DNA of 64,000 nucleotides from Prevotellaceae bacterium (GTDB lineage Bacteria; Bacteroidota; Bacteroidia; Bacteroidales; UBA932): assembly GCA_031258195.1 (NCBI GenBank), contig JAIRNF010000056.1, positions 1 to 64,000 on the forward strand, read 5' to 3'. Below the pieces are notes generated by a model, which was not told the origin of the DNA, did no database searches, and saw only the letters and a list, made by a program, of their open reading frames with translations. The position numbers and the translations under genes are program-made. Shown here one piece after another: positions 8,029-18,342 of this stretch (positions are counted from its first letter, which is position 1; every line of letters begins with the position of its first letter).

Positions 8029-9891
8029 ATGCTTATAACTATAATTATTCTTGTACTAGCTGTTATTTTCTTTATTATCGGAAAGGTCAGATCTGATATC
8101 GTCGCCCTATGCGCTCTGATATTGCTGATGGTATTTAATATTCTAAGTCCCGCGAAAGCGCTATCAGGTTTTTCAAACTCTATCGTTATCGTGATGGTAG
8201 GTTTATTTATTGTTGGCGGGGGTATCTTTCAGACCGGCTTGGCTAGCATGATTGGCGGTAAGATCATGGCTTTAGCAGGCAATAGCGAGCTGAAGCTATT
8301 TATCTTAGTAATGCTTGCAGCTGCCGGAATTGGTGCTTTTGTAAGCAATACAGGCACTGTTGCTATAACGCTCCCCATTGTTGTAAGTATGGCTGCCGGC
8401 AGCGGAATAAACTCAAGACGAATACTTACGCCTCTTGCATTTGCGAGCAGTATGGGTGGTACGCTTACGCTAATCGGTACTCCTCCAAACCTTGTTATTC
8501 ATGAAACGTTGATAGAAAAAGGGCGCGAAGGGTTATCGTTTTTTTCTTTTTTACCGGTTGGGCTTATCTGCGTAGTAATAGGTATTGCCGCATTAATTCC
8601 TCTCAGCAAGCTGTTCCTTTCAGATAATAGCGAGAAAGAAAAAGGAAAGGGAAAGAAAAAGGGAAAAACACTAAAGCGGCTAGCCAACGAATACCAGCTA
8701 TCGGATAACTTATATAGGGCGCGAGTAAAGGCAACCTCCAATTTTGCCAATAAACAGATTGGAGAACTTGATATAACACAAAAGTATAACATCAATATCC
8801 TCGAAATAAGAAGAAGACCTCTTAACAAGAAGCCGTTTGCAAAAACCGTTAACCAAATTATCAGCGGACCTGCTACCATAATAGAAGATAATGATATTCT
8901 ATATGTTATGGGGACTTTTGAGGATGTAAAAGTATTTGTTGAAGAAAATAGGCCGGAATGGGTGGATACACGCGAAACCGAGGATTCTGCTCCGACTTTT
9001 TCCGGTAAGCTTAGGCTTGACGATATTGGTATTGCCGAAGTCGTTGTTATGTCAGACTCGATGTTAGTAAATACAAAAGTCAGAAATGCAGGATTCCGAG
9101 AGAAATATAGCATAAACATACTGGGTATTCAACGCGGTAAAAAATATATATTGCAAAATCTTAAAGAAGAAAAGATACATGCAGGAGATGCTCTATTAGT
9201 ACAAGGAACATGGAGCAACATAACAAGGCTAAATGACGAGCATGAAGATCGGGTTGTTGTTGGGCAACCACTATCAGAGGCATCAAAGGTAACCCTAGAC
9301 CATAAAGCACCGCTAGCAGCGCTCATAATGGTTGCCATAATTGTGTGTATGGTATTTAATATTATACCTGCCGTAGCAGTTGTTCTTTTAGCCGCGGTTT
9401 TAATGATTCTTACCAGATGCCTGCGAAGCGTTGAAGCTGCTTACCGAACAATAAACTGGGAGAGCATTATCCTGATCGGAGCCATGCTACCAATGTCTAT
9501 AGCACTTGAAGAAACAGGTGTTTCGGGCGCTATTGCCAAAGTTATTGTTGACTGGCTAGGTAGTATCGGACCAACAGCAATACTAGCCGGAATATACTTC
9601 GCAACCTCATTGCTTACACTATTTATTAGCAATACCGCAACTGCCGTGCTCTTTGCGCCCATTGCATTTAAAGCGGCTGTAGATTTTGGAGTAAGCCCAT
9701 TACCATTCCTATTTGCCGTAGCTGTAGCAGCAAGTATGTGCTTTGCCAGCCCGTTTTCTACCCCGCCAAACGCATTGGTTATGTCGGCAGGTAGATATTC
9801 GTTTATGGATTACGTAAAAGTTGGAGGACCCTTACAAATCATATACGGCTTAGTAATGATATCGGTATTACCTTTACTATTCCCATTTTAA
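8029..9891 (+). CDS. SLC13-family (DASS) permease with two RCK_C domains
   Basis: A 620-residue inner-membrane carrier related to sodium-coupled dicarboxylate/sulfate transporters. It has two inverted halves, each with the family signature: SNTGTVAITLP near residue 107 with GTPPNLVI shortly after, and SNTATAVLFAP near residue 530 with TPPNALV. Between them, roughly residues 205-410, are two cytoplasmic TrkA_C/RCK_C-like domains (each with a strand pattern of YNINILEIRR or YSINILGIQR). A Lys-rich linker (KEKGKGKKKGKT) precedes them. Substrate could be sulfate, di- or tricarboxylates; sequence alone does not decide. The next gene starts 18 bases downstream, so they may be co-transcribed. Confidence 0.88.
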   Translation: MLITIIILVLAVIFFIIGKVRSDIVALCALILLMVFNILSPAKALSGFSNSIVIVMVGLFIVGGGIFQTGLASMIGGKIMALAGNSELKLFILVMLAAAGIGAFVSNTGTVAITLPIVVSMAAGSGINSRRILTPLAFASSMGGTLTLIGTPPNLVIHETLIEKGREGLSFFSFLPVGLICVVIGIAALIPLSKLFLSDNSEKEKGKGKKKGKTLKRLANEYQLSDNLYRARVKATSNFANKQIGELDITQKYNINILEIRRRPLNKKPFAKTVNQIISGPATIIEDNDILYVMGTFEDVKVFVEENRPEWVDTRETEDSAPTFSGKLRLDDIGIAEVVVMSDSMLVNTKVRNAGFREKYSINILGIQRGKKYILQNLKEEKIHAGDALLVQGTWSNITRLNDEHEDRVVVGQPLSEASKVTLDHKAPLAALIMVAIIVCMVFNIIPAVAVVLLAAVLMILTRCLRSVEAAYRTINWESIILIGAMLPMSIALEETGVSGAIAKVIVDWLGSIGPTAILAGIYFATSLLTLFISNTATAVLFAPIAFKAAVDFGVSPLPFLFAVAVAASMCFASPFSTPPNALVMSAGRYSFMDYVKVGGPLQIIYGLVMISVLPLLFPF

Positions 9892-9909
9892 CCCTAATGA
9901 TTTTTACCA

Positions 9910-11394
9910 ATGAAAAAAACAATACTAATAACCATACTATTATCCGTAAGCTTCATAGGGTACTCGCAACATACAATAAGGTATCAATCATCGCGCCCTA
10001 TTTTACCCGACTCTGCGGATATAGAATACTATTCAAAGAAAAATGGGTTACGAGCCGCCTCTCAAATATTTACTATAAATATGGGTGTTTGGGCATTTGA
10101 CCGATATATACTAAAAAGTGATTTTGCCTATATCAATATTCATACCATAAAAACAAATATAAAGAAAAGGTTTGTGTGGGATAACGATCAAATGGGAACA
10201 AACATGTTCTTACATCCATACCACGGCAACTTATACTACAACTCAGCCCGATCTAATAGCTATAACTATTGGGCTTCGGGCTTATTTGCCTTTGGCGGAA
10301 GCCTAATGTGGGAACTTTTTCTGGAAAATGAATATCCTTCTGCCAACGATATTATTGCAACACCTATAGGAGGTATGGCTGTAGGTGAAGTTTTCTATCG
10401 CGCATCCGATTTAATTCTCGACGACAGAGCGAGAGGCTCTGAGCGATTTGGACGCGAGCTGGCTGCTTTTATCATAACTCCGACTAGAGGAATTACACGC
10501 CTTATGAGTGGGGATATGTGGCGAAAAAGAGCGACATCGGGAAGGCAATTCGGAATACCGGATGTAAGTATAGAAATTTCGTCAGGAGCCAGAGCGCTAG
10601 AGCCGAAAGACCCAATTATTGATAAAGGTGTGGGATTTGTTACACACTTAAGTGTAGAATATGGCGACAGGTTTAACGACGGTGGAGAAAAACCTTTTGA
10701 TTACTTTACGCTAGAATCGAGCATTGGCATCCAAGCATCGCAACCAATACTCGGGCAACTAAATATAATGGGACGCTTATGGGTAAATGATATAGCCGAA
10801 ACCAAGAAGAATTTTTTAAGTATGGGGGTTTATCAACACCTCGACTACCACGACTCTGATACTATATCGGATATATCTTCGAAAGTACCCTATAGATTTT
10901 CTACTCCCGCGTCGTTAGGCTTAGGTTTTATTTACCAAAACAGAAAGTGGGAGAAATGGCATCTTAATGCGTACTTACATGCGAATATCGTTTTGTTAGG
11001 AGCAAGCCTTAGCGACCACTACATGGTTAAAGGCAGAAACTACAATCTAGGTAACGGATTTAGTACAAAGCTGGGTTTGAATTTTTCGTATAAAGATAAG
11101 TTCAGTATTTCTATTTCGCACAAGTGGTATCAGCTATACACTTGGAAAGGATATCCACAAGATATTGTATGGAGAGATGCAAATATAGAAGAGCTGGACT
11201 ACCAAGGTGATAAATCACAAGCCAGCGTACATACCGCAACTTTAAGAATTGACCTAAAGCTTAAAAATCAGCTATACTTAACGGGTATGTATAGCACGTA
11301 TAGTCGTGATACGAATTACGATTACTTCGACGACGTTTACTCTCTTACATCCGATGCAAGGCTTATGCTTACCTATAAGTTCAAATCACGATAA
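9910..11394 (+). CDS. DUF3943 outer-membrane protein
   Basis: A 494-residue exported protein with a standard signal peptide (MKKTILITILL..., cleavage near Gly-Tyr-Ser-Gln). The first 230 residues contain the features of the DUF3943 family: HPYHGNLYYNSARSNSYNYW, then WELFLENEYPSANDIIATPIGG, then a region ending in TPTRGITRLMSG. The C-terminal half has alternating aromatic and polar residues and finishes with LMLTYKFKSR, as expected for an outer-membrane beta-barrel. Function is not established. It follows the SLC13 carrier closely and the transcript ends at the hairpin at 11405-11436. Confidence 0.85.
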   Translation: MKKTILITILLSVSFIGYSQHTIRYQSSRPILPDSADIEYYSKKNGLRAASQIFTINMGVWAFDRYILKSDFAYINIHTIKTNIKKRFVWDNDQMGTNMFLHPYHGNLYYNSARSNSYNYWASGLFAFGGSLMWELFLENEYPSANDIIATPIGGMAVGEVFYRASDLILDDRARGSERFGRELAAFIITPTRGITRLMSGDMWRKRATSGRQFGIPDVSIEISSGARALEPKDPIIDKGVGFVTHLSVEYGDRFNDGGEKPFDYFTLESSIGIQASQPILGQLNIMGRLWVNDIAETKKNFLSMGVYQHLDYHDSDTISDISSKVPYRFSTPASLGLGFIYQNRKWEKWHLNAYLHANIVLLGASLSDHYMVKGRNYNLGNGFSTKLGLNFSYKDKFSISISHKWYQLYTWKGYPQDIVWRDANIEELDYQGDKSQASVHTATLRIDLKLKNQLYLTGMYSTYSRDTNYDYFDDVYSLTSDARLMLTYKFKSR

Positions 11395-11404
11395 ATAATA
11401 TATA

Positions 11405-11436
11405 AAAGTGGCAGAGTATATCAACTCTGCCACTTT
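11405..11436. terminator. Convergent hairpin terminator
   Basis: A 13-bp perfect stem (AAAGTGGCAGAGT at 11405-11417 with ACTCTGCCACTTT at 11424-11436) lies between two convergent genes. It can serve both the DUF3943 gene and the large surface-protein pseudogene. Confidence 0.85.
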
Positions 11437-11462
11437 CCACATTATCCTATGTTTCTATCATT

Positions 11463-14400
11463 TTATGGCGTAGGGTCCATAGCAACATTCGTAACTATTA
11501 ATGTAATCTTGCGCTCATTACCCTCTACAACATAATTATCATTTGGCGTAACCTTAATATCAACTCCATTATGTCCTGCTGGAATAATAGCTGTTGTTGT
11601 AGAATCTATCGTATAATCGGATGGAGATACATTATCATGCACAATCTGGTATGTTATTGTTACATTTCGTTTAGGAGTAACATTTTGGTTAGCAAAGCGA
11701 ATATGGAACTTGCCTTCAACACCAGACTCTTCTGCATTTACAGGAATTTGCTCAACAATAATATCACCCAAAGTACGATCGTTGATAGTACCTTCTCCCC
11801 TACCTTCTGTTGTACTTATTCTACATCCGTTAGCATCGCTGAGCTGTACAAACATATTTTCAACTCCTTCAAGAATATTATCGCCTTTTACTTTTACGCT
11901 AAAAGTTTTTTCAACTTCCCCAGCGGCAAAAGCTATAACTTCTGTTTTTGCCGTATAATCATCCGGAGCGATAGCAGTACCATCTTGAGTAGTGCTTTTC
12001 ACACTTACCCGATGATCCAAACCGCAACTGGTTAACGTTAATGTAAAGGTAAGATCAGCCTCATCACCCGCCACGTCCGGTTCATTTATAGTAACATTAC
12101 TAATGCTAACTACAGGTGCGGGATTAACCGTTACGGTAAGAGTTTGTATGCTCTTACATCCATTTGCTACCAACTCTATATTGTATATAACATCTATAGC
12201 AGCATCCGTTGTATTTGTCAGCGTTTCCTGAATAGTGTTCGTGTTACCGCTAGCGGCAGCCTCCGTAATACCTGTAACAGCCTCTCTTCTCCAGCTAAAG
12301 CCGGTTCCTGAGATTCCACCATCCTGAATAGTATAAGTAAACGTGTTACCGCCGCAAACCTCTTCCGGATCTAAAGTAACTGTAACTGTCGGGTTTACCG
12401 TTACGGTTATATCTTGTGTATTTAGACAGCCATTGGCTGCCATGCTGATACGATATGCTACTATTTCAGGATCGTTGCTTGTGCCGGTCAGCATATCGCT
12501 AATATCCGCTCCAGCACCCGAAGTATTGGCGCTGGTTACATTGCCATTTACGTCTACGCGCTCCCAGCTAAAGCTTACGTTATCAACCGCGCTTGTAGCG
12601 GAGTAGGTAAATTCTCCGCCGTTACAAATAGGATCGGGAGTTAACGCGCTGCTCAGAATCGGCTCAGGGTTAACCGTTACTATTAATTCCGCAGTATTCA
12701 TACAACCATCCGGACTTGTCATCGTAATCGTGTACTTAACAAGCTGAGGTACAAAGCTAGTATTAATCAACGTTTTGCGGATTTCCTCTCCGTTGCCTAT
12801 TGCGGGATCTATACTAGTAATATTTCCATTAACCTCGCGTACCCATGTATAGGTTGTACCCAATACATTGCTGGTAATCCGATAGCTAAACTCCGCATCG
12901 CCGCATGTTATTACCGTAGGCACACTGCTTAAGGTCGGCGTTTTCTTAACTTGTATCGTAACATTAGTAGTAGCCTTACAGCCCTCAGGATCTGCTCCCG
13001 GACGCGTTATCGTAAGCGGGACAGCAATGGTTTTAGGACCGCTCTCAATGGTTTCTGTCATTGGATAGCTAAAGGTAGCCTGTGCTGAAGTTGCATTATT
13101 TGTTATGTAAACAGAATTCCAGCTATAGGTATATCCTACTATGGGTAAATCTCCGATCGTAAGCTCCGTACCTTGACAAACCGTCAAATTAGGCTGCGCT
13201 AACGTATATGAAATAGCCGTAGGCTTTACTGCTAAATGATCACATAGATATGCGTTTTCAGCAGTTCCCGAAACAGCAACTAGCATTAGCTTACATACTT
13301 CCGACCCCGGAATATTAAATGTTCCTGTAAACGCTAGCGTACCATCAATACCTTGATCTTTCGCAGGAATATTAGCCACATTAATTATTGGATTTCCAGT
13401 AGCAGGAGTATCACCAGCATCAAAAATGCCATTATTATTGTTATCCAGATATAGCGCAAGCCGCATACTTCCTATACGCTCGGATACATTAATAGCTGTT
13501 CCGTTTACAACTATCGTTTCGCTATTAGCATCGTTATAGCTTCCGGTAAAAGTTACATCCGAGATAGAAAGATATTGCTTTTGAATAGTAATTATTGCCG
13601 TTTCTTCTTTTGTACCATATTCTATTATTTTACACAAACCCTCTGGTGCATTAGAGCATGTCATATCAACCTCCGTTCCATACTTAAGAATAACGTTTAC
13701 TATATCTTCGCCACAGCTCCACTGTTCAGGATTATTAAGGGTTAGATCTACGCTAAACTCGCTTACGTTTCCAAAAACAGCATTATCCGGAAGCTTTGCA
13801 ACTAAACGATCTCCTTGCTGACTAAAAGTAAGGTCTGCGCTTGACGATTTTAAGCCGACATTGCTATTTGGTAACTGAATAAATATATAATCGTTTGGTG
13901 TAGCTGTAGCGCTTGACAATGTTATTTTACCTGAGATGGTCAGCTCTCCGGAAGAACCGGGATATAGTATAGCCGGAAGAATTTGATCCTCATATACCGT
14001 AATAGTATAGTCGGGAAGCTGAGCCGATATACCCGCTATCCGTATTCCTCCGCTATTTGCATAAACTACAGCTTCCCGCCCACAACCATTATGACCAATA
14101 AACCTAGCAAATACCTGTGTATTGTTAGCGTAATTGCAGGTTGTATTCAGCTGAAACTCTACCTCCATCTCCACATTAGGGTTATCTATACCATATATGT
14201 AACCATCCAATTCTTTAGAAGACAAATCGATTGTTACGATATACCCGGATTGAGTAATTGAAGCATCAGGAATATTCTCGTATGCTCCATTGCCCAGCTT
14301 AACCCGAGCGTTACCTACCCATAATACGTTACTTGGCAGGACTATAGCTAATGCCGGGTCGTATATTTTCGATTCAAGCGCATTAGTAAAAGTAGCTTTA

Positions 14401-16682
14401 AACGTAATCGGATCGCAGAAAGTAAACTTACCGTTAACCGCACCTTGCTCCACCAAATTTGCGCTAAAGTTTATTACCGAAGGTATAAACGTTAACCTTA
14501 CCGGCTCGGTGGCGCAACGTAATCCCGTATTGTAATCGATATAGCCCTGATAAGGATCGGTTGGATAAGCAACTTTGCTCATTCCATAGCGAACATAGAG
14601 CTCCGGAGTAGCATCGCAATCCTCATATTCGCATATTAACTTATATCTTTTACTGTCGGAAATGCTTCGCGTACCCATTTTCCACCAATACCCTCCGTTA
14701 TATTGTATAGGAGTATCTATAGCATTATCATCTTCATCTCTTAGCTCAACAGCTCTTACTCCTTCCGGCATATCAACCGCAATCCAGCTATTAGGAAGAT
14801 TGGGATCTGAGTTCTTCCATTGACTTCTATTGGTTAGTATCAACTCCCACTCTAGGCGGTTGTCCGTAGGGTATAAGGTCGGATTAATTGCGGTTAAGCC
14901 GTATTCATAGTTAGTTACGGTAAGACCTATGCTTACTTTATTATCAGTAATTTGCTCTACTTTGGGTTCTTCGGACGTAGGGAAATGCTTAGTCGTAGCA
15001 CTTAAATATGCATAGTCCGAATCCCAACAAATCGCATCCCAGCTTACGTAATAAAAAAACCCATCTGACTGATTAAAAGCAGCAATCTCTTTTGTAGGAT
15101 CATTATCAATGCGTACTATTGTTCCGCCGTTCTCGTATGTAACACTGTACTGATCTTGTGTTAATATATTATATGTAGCAGTGGTTAACGACGCGTGTCT
15201 TGCCAGAACTTCGCTTATATTTACTAACGACTCGAAAGCTATTTTTATCCCCGATACTTGAGCGTTTGGGCGATATTCATTAGGAAAATAGTTACCCGGC
15301 GAGCCTGTTCCGTATTCAATACATTCTCTAAAAGCAAGGTAATATGCCGGATTTTGGTTTACATAATACGCAGCATTACCGTTTCCAACTGTTGGTAGCT
15401 CTAGCTTTGTATTTACCACGCGAAATACTGTGCCCAGCGGGCTACAGCCCTTATTACTCGACCCGCCATCGGTATATACCTGCGCCTCAAGATTGCCAAT
15501 ATACGCAGGTATTTTAGGAAGAGACTCCGTTGTACGTGTTAAAAACGCAACCTCTACGCTATCATTCGCGTTTAAGGATGGTATATATTTACTCGCTCCT
15601 ATGTATGGCGCAAGATTAACCTTAAGGCTATGCTTACCTCCAGCTACAAAACCCTGCGCAACATCATTAGGTTGTATTAAAACCGACGCAGCGTAATCAG
15701 CAGCTCCATCTGGCTTATAACGCAGCTCTACTCCGCCGTCTTTGCTGAAATAATACCGGTCGACATTATTATTACCGTCATAACGAATTTCAGCATATAG
15801 CCGTTCGCCGGCTTCTAATACGGTACTATTTCGAATAGCTATCTTAAGATTCATCTTTACGTTATCGTACGGACCGGCGACCTTAACATCCGCGCCCGAT
15901 TCTTTACTTGCCGGCGTTGCGTCTGTCTGACTTTTAGCTCCAAAAGTGGTACGTTCCACACTGAAATCCGCCAATTCTATCTGAGCGCAAGAATTTAGTA
16001 TCGTATAGGTTACAGGTTTAGTATAACACCCATAAACATACGTTTTACCTCCGGTTATCGCACTTCTAAACGTATGCTTTATCTGTATATTATTATTTGT
16101 AACTGTTTCGTTTATAGCCTTAACGCTAATATGATACTGCATCTTGGAATCAACATTTACGTTATTTCTAAATGTCAGCTCTCTTGTGCCGGGATTATAA
16201 TTTACTTCATCGGCAGACACTTCATTTAAGCCATTAGCATTCGCTATTTCCACGCTATTATTAAACTCAAGCCCCTCGGGGAGTATTATCGAGACCCCAT
16301 GATGCGTTGTAGTGGTAATATAATCCTTCGCGTAGGCTCTATTACGATCTCCAATCCCCGGCTCTATAATTTTAAGGGTAACAACATCATCGGGGTAAAG
16401 ATTTATCTTTGGCGTTAAAATAATATCCGGCTCAGAGTATCTATAAACTCCCATCCAAGCATCTGTAGTGTTAAATGTTGGATTCCAACCGCTCTCTCCG
16501 TATTTCCTTGGCGGATAAGTTGATTTATACGCTCTAGAGAAAGACGTATATTGCCCAAGCGTATTCTGATAAAATAAGAATCCCTTTCGAGTCATCGAAC
16601 TTTGCAAATACGGCTGATTTACATCCGTAGAACACTCTTCTCCAACTCTGTCATAATTAAAGCCGAACTCTACCGTAAACAC
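11463..16682 (-). CDS. Long open remnant of the broken surface-protein gene
   Basis: This is the 1,739-residue open segment that remains after the last frame change and is listed because it could be called as a gene. It begins with GTG in the middle of a domain. The same frame stays open upstream to about 16,820 (WIVSFDNLPDVSDN, then LSDLDNDGIYDDV), so the apparent start is not real and no signal peptide is present. It carries the DUF11-like, PKD-like and Calx-beta parts of the parent protein. Without the upstream third it could not be exported, so I expect no function. Confidence 0.5.
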   Translation of the reverse strand: MFTVEFGFNYDRVGEECSTDVNQPYLQSSMTRKGFLFYQNTLGQYTSFSRAYKSTYPPRKYGESGWNPTFNTTDAWMGVYRYSEPDIILTPKINLYPDDVVTLKIIEPGIGDRNRAYAKDYITTTTHHGVSIILPEGLEFNNSVEIANANGLNEVSADEVNYNPGTRELTFRNNVNVDSKMQYHISVKAINETVTNNNIQIKHTFRSAITGGKTYVYGCYTKPVTYTILNSCAQIELADFSVERTTFGAKSQTDATPASKESGADVKVAGPYDNVKMNLKIAIRNSTVLEAGERLYAEIRYDGNNNVDRYYFSKDGGVELRYKPDGAADYAASVLIQPNDVAQGFVAGGKHSLKVNLAPYIGASKYIPSLNANDSVEVAFLTRTTESLPKIPAYIGNLEAQVYTDGGSSNKGCSPLGTVFRVVNTKLELPTVGNGNAAYYVNQNPAYYLAFRECIEYGTGSPGNYFPNEYRPNAQVSGIKIAFESLVNISEVLARHASLTTATYNILTQDQYSVTYENGGTIVRIDNDPTKEIAAFNQSDGFFYYVSWDAICWDSDYAYLSATTKHFPTSEEPKVEQITDNKVSIGLTVTNYEYGLTAINPTLYPTDNRLEWELILTNRSQWKNSDPNLPNSWIAVDMPEGVRAVELRDEDDNAIDTPIQYNGGYWWKMGTRSISDSKRYKLICEYEDCDATPELYVRYGMSKVAYPTDPYQGYIDYNTGLRCATEPVRLTFIPSVINFSANLVEQGAVNGKFTFCDPITFKATFTNALESKIYDPALAIVLPSNVLWVGNARVKLGNGAYENIPDASITQSGYIVTIDLSSKELDGYIYGIDNPNVEMEVEFQLNTTCNYANNTQVFARFIGHNGCGREAVVYANSGGIRIAGISAQLPDYTITVYEDQILPAILYPGSSGELTISGKITLSSATATPNDYIFIQLPNSNVGLKSSSADLTFSQQGDRLVAKLPDNAVFGNVSEFSVDLTLNNPEQWSCGEDIVNVILKYGTEVDMTCSNAPEGLCKIIEYGTKEETAIITIQKQYLSISDVTFTGSYNDANSETIVVNGTAINVSERIGSMRLALYLDNNNNGIFDAGDTPATGNPIINVANIPAKDQGIDGTLAFTGTFNIPGSEVCKLMLVAVSGTAENAYLCDHLAVKPTAISYTLAQPNLTVCQGTELTIGDLPIVGYTYSWNSVYITNNATSAQATFSYPMTETIESGPKTIAVPLTITRPGADPEGCKATTNVTIQVKKTPTLSSVPTVITCGDAEFSYRITSNVLGTTYTWVREVNGNITSIDPAIGNGEEIRKTLINTSFVPQLVKYTITMTSPDGCMNTAELIVTVNPEPILSSALTPDPICNGGEFTYSATSAVDNVSFSWERVDVNGNVTSANTSGAGADISDMLTGTSNDPEIVAYRISMAANGCLNTQDITVTVNPTVTVTLDPEEVCGGNTFTYTIQDGGISGTGFSWRREAVTGITEAAASGNTNTIQETLTNTTDAAIDVIYNIELVANGCKSIQTLTVTVNPAPVVSISNVTINEPDVAGDEADLTFTLTLTSCGLDHRVSVKSTTQDGTAIAPDDYTAKTEVIAFAAGEVEKTFSVKVKGDNILEGVENMFVQLSDANGCRISTTEGRGEGTINDRTLGDIIVEQIPVNAEESGVEGKFHIRFANQNVTPKRNVTITYQIVHDNVSPSDYTIDSTTTAIIPAGHNGVDIKVTPNDNYVVEGNERKITLIVTNVAMDPTP

Positions 16683-17988
16683 AACAGAGTCGCCCGGAAC
16701 TACATCATCATATATACCATCATTATCAAGATCTGATAATCTTTGGGCAGCATATAGTGTCCGTAAAGCAGAGTTATCGCTTACATCAGGCAGGTTATCA
16801 AAGCTTACAATCCATTTTTTATATGCTTATCAGGCTCACGATTAGAGATTAACGGAATCTTAAGGGTATCTGTCCCATTCATAACCGGCATACTTGTAGT
16901 ATCCGAAAAGTATGCCTTTTTGTAATCCATCTGCCTTAATTCATTACCATAAACAGAAACCACAACGTTGTACATATTCGCCGATGGATCGGTACTGTTA
17001 TTATGGACGCGCATAACAATTACGCCATTCTCTCCATCCTCCCGCACATTCCGAAACGCCGTATTAATACTCTCGATGTCGTGGATATAGGGAAGGCTGC
17101 GCAATAGAAGCTATCGTGTTAACATTAATCGGAGGTTCGGGCGCACATGTTCTTACTCCATCACCATATACAACGCCGTACGTACTTATTTGATCGGAGG
17201 TAGTACCTTCTACAAGCTTATACGTTTCGCGTATAAATATTCTCTCCGTTCGTTCCAGCTTTTTATCGTTATTACCAATCAGCTCAAAATGCGCTCCTGT
17301 CAGCTTAGCTACATATTTCCCTCCCTGATCTGTAGCAAGGGCATCGTCAATATTTGCCAGCACCGTACCGCCCTCTGTTACGATATCTAAATGGGTAACG
17401 ATTAAGGACGACTTATCGCATGCGATATCTACCGTCAGGCTTTTCACATATGAGCTAACGCTGGTTTGCTCTATCGACTATGTACGGCATGCCTCTATAT
17501 TAGGCAAAAGTTGGTTATTGCTTGCCGGGGGAGAAAAAGAAATAACAGGTACGTTAATATTCCCGATTTCCGGAGAGGTTGCCTCCGCAATGGGGGGGGT
17601 ACTATCATCGTCGGGATACCACTTGTAAATTATAACTTCAGGTATTTCCGTATTAATATCGCATAACGGTTTAAGCGTAAAATTTATTGTTTCCTGGCTC
17701 ATTGCGGGAGCGGGAAAAGCTACTCTTGCAGTACGCTTGTCTAAAGAAAGAGAGCCTTCTTTTAGATCCGGGTTTGCGAAAAGAATTTCCCACCCGGCAG
17801 GAACTTGAATCTCTAATTCCGTATTAGCATATGCGTTATCCGGACCATTATAAGCAACTACCGAAAAACTAGTAGAATCTCCTAATGGAACTATTGGCGA
17901 AGGATTCGTAGCAGCAGGAACTAAAGAAGACTGGAGCCATAAGAGTCCCGCCACATAACACACTTATAATTAATAAAAATAGCTTCAT
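11463..17988 (-). pseudogene. Broken gene for a giant secreted surface protein with PKD-like and Calx-beta repeats
   Basis: A gene of about 6.5 kb whose product would be about 2,170 residues. It begins at ATG 17986-17988 with the signal sequence MKLFLLIISVLCGGTLMA. The reading frame then shifts (between about 17963 and 17920), is stopped by an in-frame TAG at 17478-17480, shifts again near 17085-17098, and shifts back at an A6 run (T6 on the plus strand, 16815-16820). Past each lesion the same kind of protein resumes: DUF11-like surface domains first, then several PKD-like immunoglobulin-type domains (paired ITVTVNP-type strands), then two Calx-beta domains. The C-terminus stops after the second Calx-beta domain without a recognisable secretion tag, so the end may also be lost. 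Four separate lesions make phase variation or a single error unlikely. Confidence 0.85.
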
Positions 17989-18342
17989 ATCTCAAATATT
18001 CGTTTACAATATTCGGAGTAAAGCTATAGCAAAAGACCGCCATGCGCACCACCCCGAAAAATAGATTACAAAGTAAGCAGAATAATTGTTATATACATTA
18101 GCGCGAGTTAAATAGGGTTAAAAGAATGGGTCTGTCAGCCCTGTTATTTGTAAAATTTTAACGTTACGCTCTGTACTTTCTATTAAATCTAATATTAATT
18201 AAAACATTCAATTGCTATAAACGGTTTTAACGTTTATATTGTTCTTGCATTCATAAAGAAAGAGGCTGGACATAATACCCAACCTCTTTTCTTTGCACAA
18301 AATAAGATATAGAATTTTAGTGTTCTTCTACATCTATACTCA
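17989..18342. other. Intergenic region between two minus-strand genes
   Basis: The 354 bases contain the hairpin terminator of the efflux operon at the right end and the presumed promoter of the surface-protein pseudogene at the left. A minus-strand TTACTTTG at 18069-18076 is one mismatch from the -7 consensus. I see no gene here. Confidence 0.5.
18259..18289 (-). terminator. Terminator of the metal efflux operon
   Basis: An 11-bp stem with one G-U pair on the minus-strand RNA (18259-18269 with 18279-18289) lies 54 bases past the stop of the TolC-like gene and is followed by U-rich sequence. Confidence 0.75.

Noticed and set aside
16805..17104. Programmed frameshifting in the large surface gene
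   Set aside because: The A6 run could slip, but the same gene has an amber codon and two other shifts, so decay explains the pattern better.
17478..17480. Stop-codon reassignment of TAG
   Set aside because: TAG is used as a normal stop by other genes in the window (for example the amidase at 61513), so the internal TAG is a lesion.
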